A DNA stretch of 18,842 nucleotides from CAKKQX01 sp046313915 (GTDB lineage: Bacteria; Pseudomonadota; Gammaproteobacteria; Burkholderiales; SG8-41): NCBI GenBank assembly GCA_046313915.1, contig JBKBXX010000065.1, positions 1 through 18,842 on the forward strand. Direction: 5' to 3'. Below, piece after piece: positions 6,089-13,963 of this stretch. Positions within the stretch are counted from its first letter, which is position 1; every line of letters starts with the position of its first letter. The position numbers and the translations under genes are program-made. The notes under the pieces are model-generated. The model saw nothing but the letters and a program-made list of their open reading frames with translations. It searched no databases and had not been told where the DNA came from.

Positions 6089-8818
6089 TTAGTGGTTTCT
6101 CGCAGACCGCAAGCGGCGTAGCAGGATTTTCTCGATTTCTACTGCAACAAATAACAGTGCGGCACTTGCCACGATGCGCAGCCACGCGGCAGCGTCGATG
6201 TCTGCGGTCCCGAACCAGCCCTGCATCAGGCCCGCATAGCTGAACAGCAGTTGCATGGGAACCAGCACCGCAATGGCAATCAGCACATGGCGGTTGCCGA
6301 ACAATCCCTCGCGGGAAAGCACCGAAGCATATATGTAACGGCTGTTGAACAGGTAAACCATCTCTCCGGCCACCAGCATGTTGACGGCGACGGTGCGAGC
6401 CGTCTCGATCGTCATGCCGCGCTCCAGCTCCCAGCGAAACAGGCCAAAGCACGCGGCGACCAGCAATGCCGACACCAGCACGATGCGCCACACCAGGAAG
6501 CCCGACAGCAGCGGCTCGACCGGATCACGTGGCGGCCGTCGCATGACGTCGGCCTCGGCTGGTTCAAACGCGATCGCCAGCGACAGCGTCACCTCCGTAA
6601 TCATGTTGACCCACAAGATCTGCACCGCGGTGATCGGCAGTGCCGTGCCAAGCAGGACAGCGAGCATGATCACGCCGGCCTCGCCGCAGTTGGTCGGCAA
6701 AATGAACAGGATCGCTTTTTTCAGATTGTCGTAGACGGTGCGCCCTTCCTCGACGGCGTGGGCAATGGAGGCGAAATTGTCGTCGGCGAGCACCATCTCG
6801 GCAGCCTCCTTCGCGGCCTCGGTGCCCTTGATGCCCATCGCCACGCCGACATCGGCGCGCTTGAGCGCCGGCGCGTCGTTGACGCCGTCGCCGGTCATCG
6901 CCACGATTTCACCTTGTGCCTGCAGCGCCTGCACCAGGCGCAGTTTGTGTTCGGGACTCGCGCGCGCGAATACATCGGCATGTGCCGCCGCATCCCTCAA
7001 CTGCGTATCGTCCATGCGCTCGAGGTCGGCACCGCAGAGCGCGGCCGTGCTGTCGCCAATGCCGAGTTGCAAGCCGATCGCGCGCGCCGTGGCCACGTGG
7101 TCGCCGGTGATCATCTTGACGCGGATGCCCGCGGCACGGCACTGGTCGACCGCTACGATCGCCTCCTCGCGCGGCGGGTCGATGATGCCGACCACGCCGA
7201 GCAGCACCAGTCCCTGCTCGATGTCGGCGAAAGTCAGCTCACGGGTCGAATCCGTCAGCGGCCGCAAGGCGAGTGCCAGCACGCGCTGGCCGGCGGCGGC
7301 CAGCTGCTCGATGCGATGATGCCAGGCCCGGATGTCGATCGGCCGCGCCTCGCCACCGCGGCGTTCGAAAGCGCACATCTCGAGCAGCCGCTCGGGAGCA
7401 CCTTTGACATAGGCATAGACATGGCCGGCGTGATCGTGATGCAACGTCGCCATGAAGCGATGCTCAGATTCGAAAGGAATGGCGTCGGTGCGCGGCGCGG
7501 CCTTGTGTTCGAATTCCGTTTCCAGACCGGCTTTGAGCGCCAAAGTCAGCAACGCGCCCTCGGTCGGGTCACCACTCAGCTGCCAGCTTCCTTCGCGCAA
7601 CGACAGCGTGGCGTCGTTGCACAGCAGCCCGGCACGGGCGACATCGAGCAGGTCGGGGCATGCATCGGGCCGCACGGTGCGGCTGGCGATTTCGAACCCG
7701 CCGCGCGGCGCATAACCCGCGCCGCTCACGGCGTAGGCGGCGTCGGCGGTGATCACGCTTTGCACCGTCATCTCGTTTTTCGTGAGCGTACCGGTCTTGT
7801 CGGAGCAGATCACGGTCACCGAACCGAGTGTTTCCACCGCCGGCAGGCGCCGGATGATGGCATTGCGCTGCGCCATGCGCTGCACACCGATCGCGAGCGT
7901 GATGGTCATGATGGCGGGCAGTCCCTCCGGAATGGCAGCCACCGCGAGGCCCACCACGGCAAGAAACATCTCGTCGGCGGCGTAACCGCGCATCAGCAGG
8001 CCGAAAACGAATAGCGCTGCTGAAGCACCGAGGATCGCGAGCGTCAGCCAGCGCGCGAATACACCCATTTTGCGCGTCAACGGCGTCGCCAGTTCCTGGA
8101 CCTCGCCCAGCATGCCGCTGATGCGGCCGATCTCGCTGGCGTCTGCGGTCGCCACCACCACGCCCACGCCATAGCCGTACGTGACCAGAGTTCCCGCATA
8201 AGCCATGCAGGCACGATCTGCCAGCGGCGCTGCGGCCTCCACCGCGGTCGGCGACTTTTCCACCGGCCCGGACTCCCCGGTGAGCACCGCTTCATCGATG
8301 CGCAAGGTTTTCGCTTCGATCAGCCGCAAATCGGCTGCAACCTTGTCCCCTGACGCCAGCACCACTACATCGCCCAGCACCAGCTGTTCGGCGGCGACGG
8401 AGCGGCGTCGGCCGTCGCGCACCACCAAAGCATTGAGCGACAGCATTTTGCGGATCGCTTCGAGCGCGCTCTCGGCCTTGCCTTCCTGGATGAAGCCGAT
8501 CGCGGCATTGATGAGCACCACGCCGATGATGACGCCGCTGTCCACCCAGTGGCCGAGCGCCGCAGTCACCGCGCCCGAAGCGAGCAGCACATAAATCAGT
8601 ACGTTGTGGAATTGCAGCAGAAAGCGCGCCAGCGCACCGCGTCGCTGCGGCGGCTCGAGCCGATTGGGGCCATAGCGCGCGAGGCGGCGCAGGGCCTCGG
8701 CTTCGCTCAAGCCGTTTTCGGTAACCCCCAGCCTGCCGAAAATCTCATCGCGGGGCAGCGCGTGCCACGCCACCGCCGCCGGCTGTTCGCCCATCGGGGA
8801 AACGGAGGAGGCCTTCAT
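6089..8818 (-). CDS. P2-type (Ca2+/Na+-like) cation-transporting P-type ATPase
   Basis: A 909-residue ATPase that exports or exchanges cations across the inner membrane. Parts in order: cation_ATPase_N (about 15-75); TGES actuator loop at 180-183; TM4 motif PEGLP at 297-301; phosphorylation site CSDKTGTLT with D340; nucleotide-binding KGAPE at 472-476; TGDH at 571-574; TGDGVNDAP hinge at 642-650; and a C-terminal block of six helices. Ion-site residues resemble P2A calcium pumps: E298 in TM4, N710 and E713 in NCGE of TM5, and E819 in TM8. In TM6, however, NMITE carries Glu742 where SERCA has Asp. There is no heavy-metal-binding domain or CPC motif, so it is not a P1B pump. Start ATG at 8818 has only a weak GAG upstream. 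It is separated from mrpE by 218 nt with its own promoter, so co-transcription is not required. The transported ion is not settled by sequence. Confidence 0.9.
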   Translation of the reverse strand: MKASSVSPMGEQPAAVAWHALPRDEIFGRLGVTENGLSEAEALRRLARYGPNRLEPPQRRGALARFLLQFHNVLIYVLLASGAVTAALGHWVDSGVIIGVVLINAAIGFIQEGKAESALEAIRKMLSLNALVVRDGRRRSVAAEQLVLGDVVVLASGDKVAADLRLIEAKTLRIDEAVLTGESGPVEKSPTAVEAAAPLADRACMAYAGTLVTYGYGVGVVVATADASEIGRISGMLGEVQELATPLTRKMGVFARWLTLAILGASAALFVFGLLMRGYAADEMFLAVVGLAVAAIPEGLPAIMTITLAIGVQRMAQRNAIIRRLPAVETLGSVTVICSDKTGTLTKNEMTVQSVITADAAYAVSGAGYAPRGGFEIASRTVRPDACPDLLDVARAGLLCNDATLSLREGSWQLSGDPTEGALLTLALKAGLETEFEHKAAPRTDAIPFESEHRFMATLHHDHAGHVYAYVKGAPERLLEMCAFERRGGEARPIDIRAWHHRIEQLAAAGQRVLALALRPLTDSTRELTFADIEQGLVLLGVVGIIDPPREEAIVAVDQCRAAGIRVKMITGDHVATARAIGLQLGIGDSTAALCGADLERMDDTQLRDAAAHADVFARASPEHKLRLVQALQAQGEIVAMTGDGVNDAPALKRADVGVAMGIKGTEAAKEAAEMVLADDNFASIAHAVEEGRTVYDNLKKAILFILPTNCGEAGVIMLAVLLGTALPITAVQILWVNMITEVTLSLAIAFEPAEADVMRRPPRDPVEPLLSGFLVWRIVLVSALLVAACFGLFRWELERGMTIETARTVAVNMLVAGEMVYLFNSRYIYASVLSREGLFGNRHVLIAIAVLVPMQLLFSYAGLMQGWFGTADIDAAAWLRIVASAALLFVAVEIEKILLRRLRSARNH

Positions 8819-9050
8819 TTACACTCACGGCAGGAGCGTCAATAACTCAATGATAATAAACACTTTTATTTCAACGCGCGACCACTCCTCCGTGGGAAAC
8901 GAGCGGTTCGGGCAAAGCGGCAAAGCAAAGTAAGTCCGCCCCCGTGTCTGCGGATCTGGCCGCGTAGGTCCACCTGATCCCGGCCACGGTTTCCGGCAGG
9001 CACGCGCGCACCGCCTCCCGGGCAACAATTTCATGCAGGCCCGGAAAGTT
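8819..9050. other. 232-nt spacer upstream of the ATPase, AT-rich tract but no clear promoter
   Basis: The spacer holds no convincing gene. An AT-rich tract at about 8839-8873 stands out against the GC-rich surroundings and lies 20-55 nt before the ATPase ATG, where a promoter would be expected. I see TATTAT- and TATCAT-like -10 candidates on the minus strand but no properly spaced -35 partner. A short inverted repeat (CCGGGC at 9018-9023, GCCCGG at 9039-9044) sits just after the stop of the upstream gene; it has no T tract on the minus strand. Confidence 0.4.
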
Positions 9051-9521
9051 TTATTTTTTCGGTTTGGGTTGTTCGTCGGGTTCGAGCCAGCGCGACACCG
9101 GCAGGTCTTCCTGCGGATTGCTCGGCCAGCGCAGATACTCGGTGCGCAGCGCGCCTTCGCGCAGCGTCACTTTCCGAGTCTGGCTCTTGCCTTCGTAGCT
9201 AGCCGCAACCGAATAGCTTCCCGCGGGCAGTTTCGCCATGAAGAAAGGGCCATCCGCCACGTGTTCGGCCACGGTCCTGCCTTTGGCGTCCTTGACCGTC
9301 ACGGCGACATCCGCCAGATAGTTGCCTTCGACGAGCGTGAAAACCAGTTTGAGATTGAATTGCTTCTCGATCGCCTGCAAGCGTTCCTGCGAATCGGCAC
9401 CGATGCCGCCGGAAACGTACGACACCTCGCCCTGCGTGATGACTTTTTCCGGCACGCCCTGCGCCAGCGCCGCAGTCGCCGCCATCAGCACCGCCACTGC
9501 CGACCAGCCAATCCGTCGCAT
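9051..9521 (-). CDS. Exported carboxypeptidase-regulatory-like domain protein
   Basis: A 156-residue protein with a clear signal peptide, MRRIGWSAVAVLMAATAALA, with cleavage expected after the ALA. The mature part begins QGVPEKVITQGEVSYVSGGIG and then has an alternating beta pattern: FNLKLVFTLVEGNYLADVAVTVKDAKGRTV, FFMAKLPAGSYSVAASYEGKSQTRKV. The G-x-Y-L-A-D-V-x-V-x-V...D and LPAGSYSV phrases are typical of carboxypeptidase-regulatory-like (transthyretin-like) beta-sandwich domains. It ends with a charged Pro/Lys tail (EPDEQPKPKK). I chose ATG at 9521 over the upstream ATG because AGGAG sits 7 nt before it and the signal peptide begins there. It is a single gene with its own FNR-type promoter, so it is probably a periplasmic protein induced at low oxygen. 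No catalytic residues or specific function are recognisable. Confidence 0.85.
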   Translation of the reverse strand: MRRIGWSAVAVLMAATAALAQGVPEKVITQGEVSYVSGGIGADSQERLQAIEKQFNLKLVFTLVEGNYLADVAVTVKDAKGRTVAEHVADGPFFMAKLPAGSYSVAASYEGKSQTRKVTLREGALRTEYLRWPSNPQEDLPVSRWLEPDEQPKPKK

Positions 9522-9594
9522 GATGGTTCTCCTCGGTCTGTCGTCCGCCGCCCTTTCCGAACCGAATGACAAGAAAAAACGCTCCGGAGTTCCG

Positions 9595-9635
9595 ATGCTA
9601 GCGCGGCCGCACCGGTATCGTTTGATCTAGATCAA
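9595..9635 (-). promoter_or_regulatory. FNR/CRP-family class II promoter upstream of the exported protein
   Basis: A perfect palindrome TTGATCTAGATCAA at 9622-9635 fits the FNR/Anr consensus TTGAT-N4-ATCAA exactly. On the minus strand a -10-like hexamer TAGCAT lies at 9600-9595. The box centre (9628.5) and the hexamer centre (9597.5) are 31 nt apart, the geometry of class II activation with the box near -41.5. Transcription would start near 9587, about 65 nt before the ATG at 9521. The site is downstream of the slipin stop and upstream of only this gene. The regulator could be FNR, Anr, Dnr or a related CRP-family protein. Confidence 0.75.
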
Positions 9636-9685
9636 CCCTGCCCTGCCGCGCCGCCCGGCAATCGCGTCGCCCAATCGCACCGCCA

Positions 9686-10459
9686 TCAGCCGCCGGTTTC
9701 CTTTTTCTCCCGTGACGGGGCAACCAGCGGCCCCAGCAGATCGATCGGCACCGGGAAAACGATGGTCGAGCTCTTGTCGCCCGCGATGCTGCCGAGCGTC
9801 TGGAGATAACGCAACTGCATCGCCTGCGGCTGCCGCGCCAGCATCTGCGCCGCTTCCAGCAGTTTTTCCGCCGCCTGCAGCTCGCCTTCGGCGTGGATCA
9901 CCTTGGCGCGCCGCGCGCGCTCGGCTTCGGCCTGCTGCGCGATCGCGCGCACCATCGAGGCATCGATGTCGACGTGCTTGATCTCGACGTTGGCGACCTT
10001 GATGCCCCAGGCGTCGGTCTGCGCATCGAGGATCTGCTGGATGTCGAGATTGAGCTTGTCGCGCTCGGCCAGCATCTCGTCGAGTTCGTGCTTGCCGAGC
10101 ACCGCGCGCAGCGTGGTCTGCGCGAGCTGGCTGGTGGCTTCGAAAAAATTCTCCACTTGAATGATCGCCTTTTGCGGATCGATGACGCGGAAATAAATCA
10201 CGGCGTTGACCTTGACCGAAACGTTGTCGCGCGAGATCACGTCCTGGCTCGGCACATCCATCACTACCGTGCGCAAATCGACACGCACCATCTGCTGGAT
10301 CGCCGGGATCACCACGATCAGCCCTGGTCCCTTGACTTTCCAGAAACGGCCGAGCATGAACACCACGCCGCGCTCGTATTCACGCAGGATGCGAAACGAT
10401 GCGATGACCAGCAGCGCCAGCAGGAACAGAACACCACCAATGCCGAAATCCCAGATCAT
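9686..10459 (-). CDS. Slipin (stomatin-like SPFH-domain membrane protein)
   Basis: A 257-residue SPFH/band-7 protein. One N-terminal membrane segment (about 6-24) is followed by the slipin phrase EYERGVVFMLGRFWKVKGPGL (28-48), the SPFH core with VDLRTVVMDVPSQDVISRDNVSVKVNAVIYFRV, and an Ala/Glu/Arg-rich coiled coil at about 170-210 (QQAEAERARRAKVIHAEGELQAAEKL shows the pattern). Near the C-terminus is a hydrophobic stretch, SSTIVFPVPIDLLGPL, corresponding to the region cleaved by the partner NfeD protease in archaeal homologues. The ATG overlaps the nfeD stop (ATGA), with GGAGG a few nt upstream. Slipins form oligomeric membrane scaffolds; the pairing with NfeD is a well-known conserved operon. 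The exact cell role remains undefined. Confidence 0.92.
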   Translation of the reverse strand: MIWDFGIGGVLFLLALLVIASFRILREYERGVVFMLGRFWKVKGPGLIVVIPAIQQMVRVDLRTVVMDVPSQDVISRDNVSVKVNAVIYFRVIDPQKAIIQVENFFEATSQLAQTTLRAVLGKHELDEMLAERDKLNLDIQQILDAQTDAWGIKVANVEIKHVDIDASMVRAIAQQAEAERARRAKVIHAEGELQAAEKLLEAAQMLARQPQAMQLRYLQTLGSIAGDKSSTIVFPVPIDLLGPLVAPSREKKETGG

Positions 10460-11892
10460 GACGTGCCTCCGTTGGGTTGGTCCGATTCGGGCTCGACACT
10501 GAGCGTGAGCCCGTCGATACCCGTGATGCGCACTTTCTGCCCCCGCGCAAGCGGCACGCGGCTCACGATGCGCCAGTTCTCACCGCGCACACGCGCCCAG
10601 CCTTGCGTGCGCATGTCGTCGAGCACCACACCCTGCGCGCCGACGAGATCCTCGCTGCCGCTCACCACCGGCCGCTTGCGCGCCTTGGCCGCCAGCGCCA
10701 CGATCGCGAACACGATCGCCGCGCTGACGAGCGCCAGGGTTACCGTGAACGACAGCGGCACCGCATAGCCGGTGGCGCCGGGTTCGATCAGGATCACCGA
10801 GCCGATCGTGAGCGCCACCGCGCCGCCGACACCGAGGGCGCCGAAGCTCGGCAAAAACGCCTCGGCCACGATGAACGCGATGCCGAGCAGGATCAGGCCG
10901 AGCCCCGCGTAATTGACCGGCAGCAATTGAAAGGCAAACAAGGCGAGCAGCAGACAGATCGCGCCGACCACGCCCGGCAGCACGAAACCCGGATTGGTGA
11001 ACTCGAAAATCAGGCCATAGATGCCGATCATCATCAGGATCAGCGCGACACTGGGATCGGCGATCACCGCGAGCAGCCGGCTGCGCCAGTCGGGTTCGAT
11101 GACGATCAGCGGCGCACCATCGGTCTGCAGCGTGCGCTCCCCGCCCTGCACCATGACTTTCCTGCCATGCAGCTGCCGCAGCAGGTCCGTGATGTCATGC
11201 GCGACGACATCGATCACCCCGAGTTTTTTTGCCTCTTCGGCCGACAGGCTGACCGCTTCGCGCACTGCGCGCTCGCCCCACTCGGCGTTGCGGCCGCGCA
11301 GCTGTGCCAGGCCGCGGATATAGGCGGCGGCATCGTGGATCTGCTTCTGCGTCAGGGTGCTTCTGGACGTCGCTTCCGGCCGGGGCTCAGCGTTCGTTTT
11401 TCCCGCTTCCCGCTCCCCGTCCTTGCGCCCGTCGCCGCGCGGCGCCTCCTTGTCGGGTTCAGAACCGGGCATGAGGCCGATCGCGACCGGTGTCGCCGCG
11501 CCCAGATTGGTTGCCGGCGCCATCGCCGCGACATGGCTCGCATACAGAATGTAGGTGCCGGCGCTCGCGGCGCGCGCGCCGCCGGGCGCGACGAATACCG
11601 CCACCGGCACCGCGGAGGCCAGGATTTCCTTGATGATCGTGCGCATCGCCGTATCGAGCCCGCCCGGCGTGTCGATACGCAACACCACCAGTTGTGCGCC
11701 TTCATCGGCGGCGCGGCGCATGCCGCGCACCATGTAGTCGGCGGTCGCCGGACTCACCGCGCCTTCCAGCGTCAGCACCGCCACCGGCGGCGGCGCGGCG
11801 TGCAGCGCCATCGGCATCGCCAAACTGAGCAATGCTCCCATCCCCGCCACCGCGCGCATGGCGCCACGTTTAAAAAAGTTCAATATTTTCAT
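10456..11892 (-). CDS. nfeD: NfeD-family membrane-bound serine protease (ClpP class, long form)
   Basis: A 478-residue protein from the start chosen here. Residues 1-32 form a signal peptide or anchor ending ALHA. The protease domain follows: VAVLTLEGAVSPATADY, LRIDTPGGL, and the Ser motif ARAASAGTYIL with S110 as nucleophile. The likely general-base Lys183 lies in TQKQIHDAAAYIRGLAQLRGRNAEW. Between them is a charged, probably disordered insert (about residues 140-180). Then come four to five membrane helices (about 278-400), and a C-terminal NfeD OB-fold domain (about 410-470) with DLVGAQGVV and RIVSRVPLARGQKVRI. Start: ATG at 11892 gives a positively charged n-region (MKILNFFKRGAMR) but only a weak ribosome-binding site. 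ATG at 11859 is a reasonable alternative. The known partner substrate of this family is the slipin encoded next. Confidence 0.9.
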   Translation of the reverse strand: MKILNFFKRGAMRAVAGMGALLSLAMPMALHAAPPPVAVLTLEGAVSPATADYMVRGMRRAADEGAQLVVLRIDTPGGLDTAMRTIIKEILASAVPVAVFVAPGGARAASAGTYILYASHVAAMAPATNLGAATPVAIGLMPGSEPDKEAPRGDGRKDGEREAGKTNAEPRPEATSRSTLTQKQIHDAAAYIRGLAQLRGRNAEWGERAVREAVSLSAEEAKKLGVIDVVAHDITDLLRQLHGRKVMVQGGERTLQTDGAPLIVIEPDWRSRLLAVIADPSVALILMMIGIYGLIFEFTNPGFVLPGVVGAICLLLALFAFQLLPVNYAGLGLILLGIAFIVAEAFLPSFGALGVGGAVALTIGSVILIEPGATGYAVPLSFTVTLALVSAAIVFAIVALAAKARKRPVVSGSEDLVGAQGVVLDDMRTQGWARVRGENWRIVSRVPLARGQKVRITGIDGLTLSVEPESDQPNGGTS

Positions 11893-12018
11893 TGACTTGC
11901 TTATACGCCATTCCGCCATGTCGGACAGGGCCCGCCATTGCATGTTGCGCGTCCTCGCCCCCCCGGTCAATGCCGATGATGCCCATCCGCCGGCAAGCAG
12001 CCGAAATGCTGCTGCGGT

Positions 12019-12816
12019 TCAGCCGCCGCGGCTTTCGCGCGAGCGTTGCGTCGCCGCCAGAAACTCTGCAAGGATCGCACTGCCATCGAGCAAGGTCGCG
12101 TCGCGGGGATCGTGGAACTCCGGATGCCACTGCAGGCCGACGACATAATGGGGACCACGCAAGCGGATCGCCTCCACGATGTCGTCGGGCACCGAAAGCG
12201 CCTCGACCGCCAGTCCCCGGCCCAGATCCTTCACCGCCTGGTGATGAATGCTGTTGACGCGCGCGCTGCCGAGACCCGGATACAGCCGGGCCAGTCCGGA
12301 ACCGGCGACGAAAGCGATCGCATGGTAATGCCGGTCGAAGGCGGCGGGATCGTGGTGTTCGAGCTCGTCGCCGTGCTGATGCAGGATATCCTGATAGAGC
12401 GTGCCGCCGAAAGCGACATTGATGAGCTGCAGCCCGCGGCAGATGCCGAGCACCGGCTTGCCGGCGGAAATGAACTCCTGCAGCAGATCGATTTCGTACA
12501 TGTCGCGGATGCGATCGCCGCTCCACTCGGGCTTGAGCGGCGTCTCGCCGTAGGTCAGCGGACTGACATCGGCCCCGCCCTGCAGCACCAGGCCGTCGAG
12601 CGCTTCCACATAATCCGCGATGCGGATGTTGCCGCGCCGCAGCAGCCCGCCGCCTTCGATCGACGGGATCATGAACACCAGCGCATTCGCCGTCATCAGC
12701 CAATGCGCGATCGATTGCTCCAGATATTGCAGCGTCTTGCCCTTGAAGCCCAGCTCCGGCGGCACCTGGTGCAGAAAACGCGGCGATAACCCGATTTTCA
12801 GCGGTTTGTTCACCAT
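12019..12816 (-). CDS. Gamma-glutamyl hydrolase, peptidase C26 / class I glutamine-amidotransferase fold
   Basis: A 265-residue protein of the PuuD-like gamma-glutamyl-gamma-aminobutyrate hydrolase family. The catalytic triad is visible: C126 in GKPVLGICRGLQLINVAFGGTLYQD, H231 and E233 in VVGLQWHPEFH. Also present are LVLQGGADVSP (oxyanion-side glycines) and VNSIHHQAVKDLG, the family's substrate-side loop. It hydrolyses gamma-glutamyl bonds in known relatives; the acceptor amine here is unknown. No synthetase partner domain is fused. It begins 7 nt after the stop of the YbdK-type ligase, so they are co-transcribed. ATG at 12816 begins MVNKPLKIGLSPRF, fitting the first beta-strand; the ribosome-binding site is weak. 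It is not classic puuD, because the other putrescine genes (puuA, puuB, puuC) are absent. Confidence 0.88.
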   Translation of the reverse strand: MVNKPLKIGLSPRFLHQVPPELGFKGKTLQYLEQSIAHWLMTANALVFMIPSIEGGGLLRRGNIRIADYVEALDGLVLQGGADVSPLTYGETPLKPEWSGDRIRDMYEIDLLQEFISAGKPVLGICRGLQLINVAFGGTLYQDILHQHGDELEHHDPAAFDRHYHAIAFVAGSGLARLYPGLGSARVNSIHHQAVKDLGRGLAVEALSVPDDIVEAIRLRGPHYVVGLQWHPEFHDPRDATLLDGSAILAEFLAATQRSRESRGG

Positions 12817-12823
12817 GGCCGCA

Positions 12824-13963
12824 TCATTTTCCAGCGGCGGCGCGCCCCGCCCACAAATCGCTTTGCAGGCGCGCGACATCGTTGAGTGAATTGTAGCGCT
12901 TGAAAGTTTCGCGCAACCAGCGGGCGTCGCTGCAGCCGGTTTCGATGTCGGCGGCAAGCGCCTGCAATGCCGCGCCGTTGCCCAGCTCGGCGGCGTGGCG
13001 CTCGACAAGCCGCAGCGTTTCGAGCACGTCCTCGCGCAAGGCGATGTGGCGCTGGGTGTAGGCATCGACCAGCGTGCCTTCGACGCCGTAACGGCACGCC
13101 TGGAAGCGATTGTAACTGTAGAGCAGATAGACATCGCGCGACGGCGCACGCGGCCGCTCGGTAAGCAGATAGCACGCGAGCGACTGCGCATAAGCAGCGA
13201 GCAGCGCCGCACGCTCCACCGTGAGCGGCGTGTCGAACACGCGGATTTCCACCGTGCCGTACTCGGGCTTGGGGCGGATATCCCAGTAGAAATCCTTCAT
13301 GCTTTCGACGACGCCGAAACCGCGCATCTTGTCAAAGTACTCGACAAATTCCGTCCACGAGTGCACGAAAGGCGCGTGCCCCGACAGCGGAAAGGCGTTC
13401 ACCGTGTTGAGCCGCGACGACTGGTACGCCGTATCCTGTCCTTCCTGGAACGGCGAGGACGCCGACAACGCGATGAAATGCGGCACGTAACGCGACAGCA
13501 GGTGCGCCAGATACAGCGCTTCATCGCCGTTCGGCACGCCGATGTGCACATGCTGGCCGAAAACCGTGAATTGCTTGGCGAGATAGCCGTAGAGATTCAA
13601 TATCTTCCTGAAACGTTCGGTGGGATAAATGCGCCGCTCGCTCCATTTGTGAAACGGGTGCGAGCCGCCGCCGGCGATGCACACGTTGAGCCGCTCCGCC
13701 GCCTGCGCCATTGCGTCGCGAATCAGGCGCAGCTCGTCCAGCACCGAGTCATGGTTCCGCTGGACCGAACTGTTGATCTCGACCATGCTTTCCGTGATCT
13801 CGGGCTTGACCGCGCCCGGATGCTGCATTTTGCCGAGCATCTCCAGCAGGTCGGCCGCGTCGCGCGCCAGATTGTAGTCGCGCGCATTGAGTATCTGCAG
13901 CTCGAGCTCGACGCCGACGGTAAATGCCGGAGAAGGCCTGAATTCCATTTCGCCGGCCGTCAT
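12824..13963 (-). CDS. ybdK: YbdK-type carboxylate-amine ligase (glutamate-cysteine ligase 2 family)
   Basis: A 379-residue ATP-dependent ligase of the GCS2 family. Motifs in order: FTVGVELELQIL with metal-binding E19 and E21; HPGAVKPEITESMVEINSSV; IAGGGSHPFHKW; QFTVFGQHVHIGVPNGDEAL; SSPFQEGQDTAYQSSR; and YGTVEIRVFDTPLTVE. E. coli YbdK has weak glutamate-cysteine ligase activity, and the physiological substrates of the family are mostly unknown. ATG at 13963 overlaps the stop of the transporter gene (ATGA), with GGAG 8 nt upstream; a second ATG at codon 6 is possible. The next gene encodes a gamma-glutamyl hydrolase, so ligase and hydrolase may act on the same gamma-glutamyl compound. It is about the usual 370-380 residues, so it is intact. 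Confidence 0.9.
   Translation of the reverse strand: MTAGEMEFRPSPAFTVGVELELQILNARDYNLARDAADLLEMLGKMQHPGAVKPEITESMVEINSSVQRNHDSVLDELRLIRDAMAQAAERLNVCIAGGGSHPFHKWSERRIYPTERFRKILNLYGYLAKQFTVFGQHVHIGVPNGDEALYLAHLLSRYVPHFIALSASSPFQEGQDTAYQSSRLNTVNAFPLSGHAPFVHSWTEFVEYFDKMRGFGVVESMKDFYWDIRPKPEYGTVEIRVFDTPLTVERAALLAAYAQSLACYLLTERPRAPSRDVYLLYSYNRFQACRYGVEGTLVDAYTQRHIALREDVLETLRLVERHAAELGNGAALQALAADIETGCSDARWLRETFKRYNSLNDVARLQSDLWAGRAAAGK

Noticed and set aside
6251..8014. Long 587-codon open frame on the + strand opposite the P-type ATPase
   Set aside because: The minus-strand frame shows every P-type ATPase motif in order. The + strand product is His/Arg/Gln-rich with no recognisable domain, as expected of the antisense of a GC-rich gene.
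8839..8873. AT-rich tract as a defined ATPase promoter
   Set aside because: -10-like hexamers exist, but no -35 partner occurs at 15-19 nt, so only the AT-richness is reported.
8825..9034. 69-codon minus-strand frame between the ATPase and the exported protein
   Set aside because: No ribosome-binding site, no recognisable features, and an abrupt composition change along the frame.
9018..9044. Inverted repeat CCGGGC/GCCCGG as a terminator of the exported-protein gene
   Set aside because: On the minus strand the 6-bp stem has a 15-nt loop and no following T tract. The T-rich run on the + strand is the end of the coding sequence, and no + strand gene precedes it.
10477..11895. 472-codon + strand frame opposite nfeD
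   Set aside because: Low-complexity Arg/His-rich translation and complete overlap with a clear NfeD protease.
11942..11970. TTGACC-17-CAACAT as an nfeD promoter
   Set aside because: The -35 is good but the -10 matches the consensus at only three of six positions, so I do not call it. nfeD may be transcribed from here or by read-through from the ligase/hydrolase operon.
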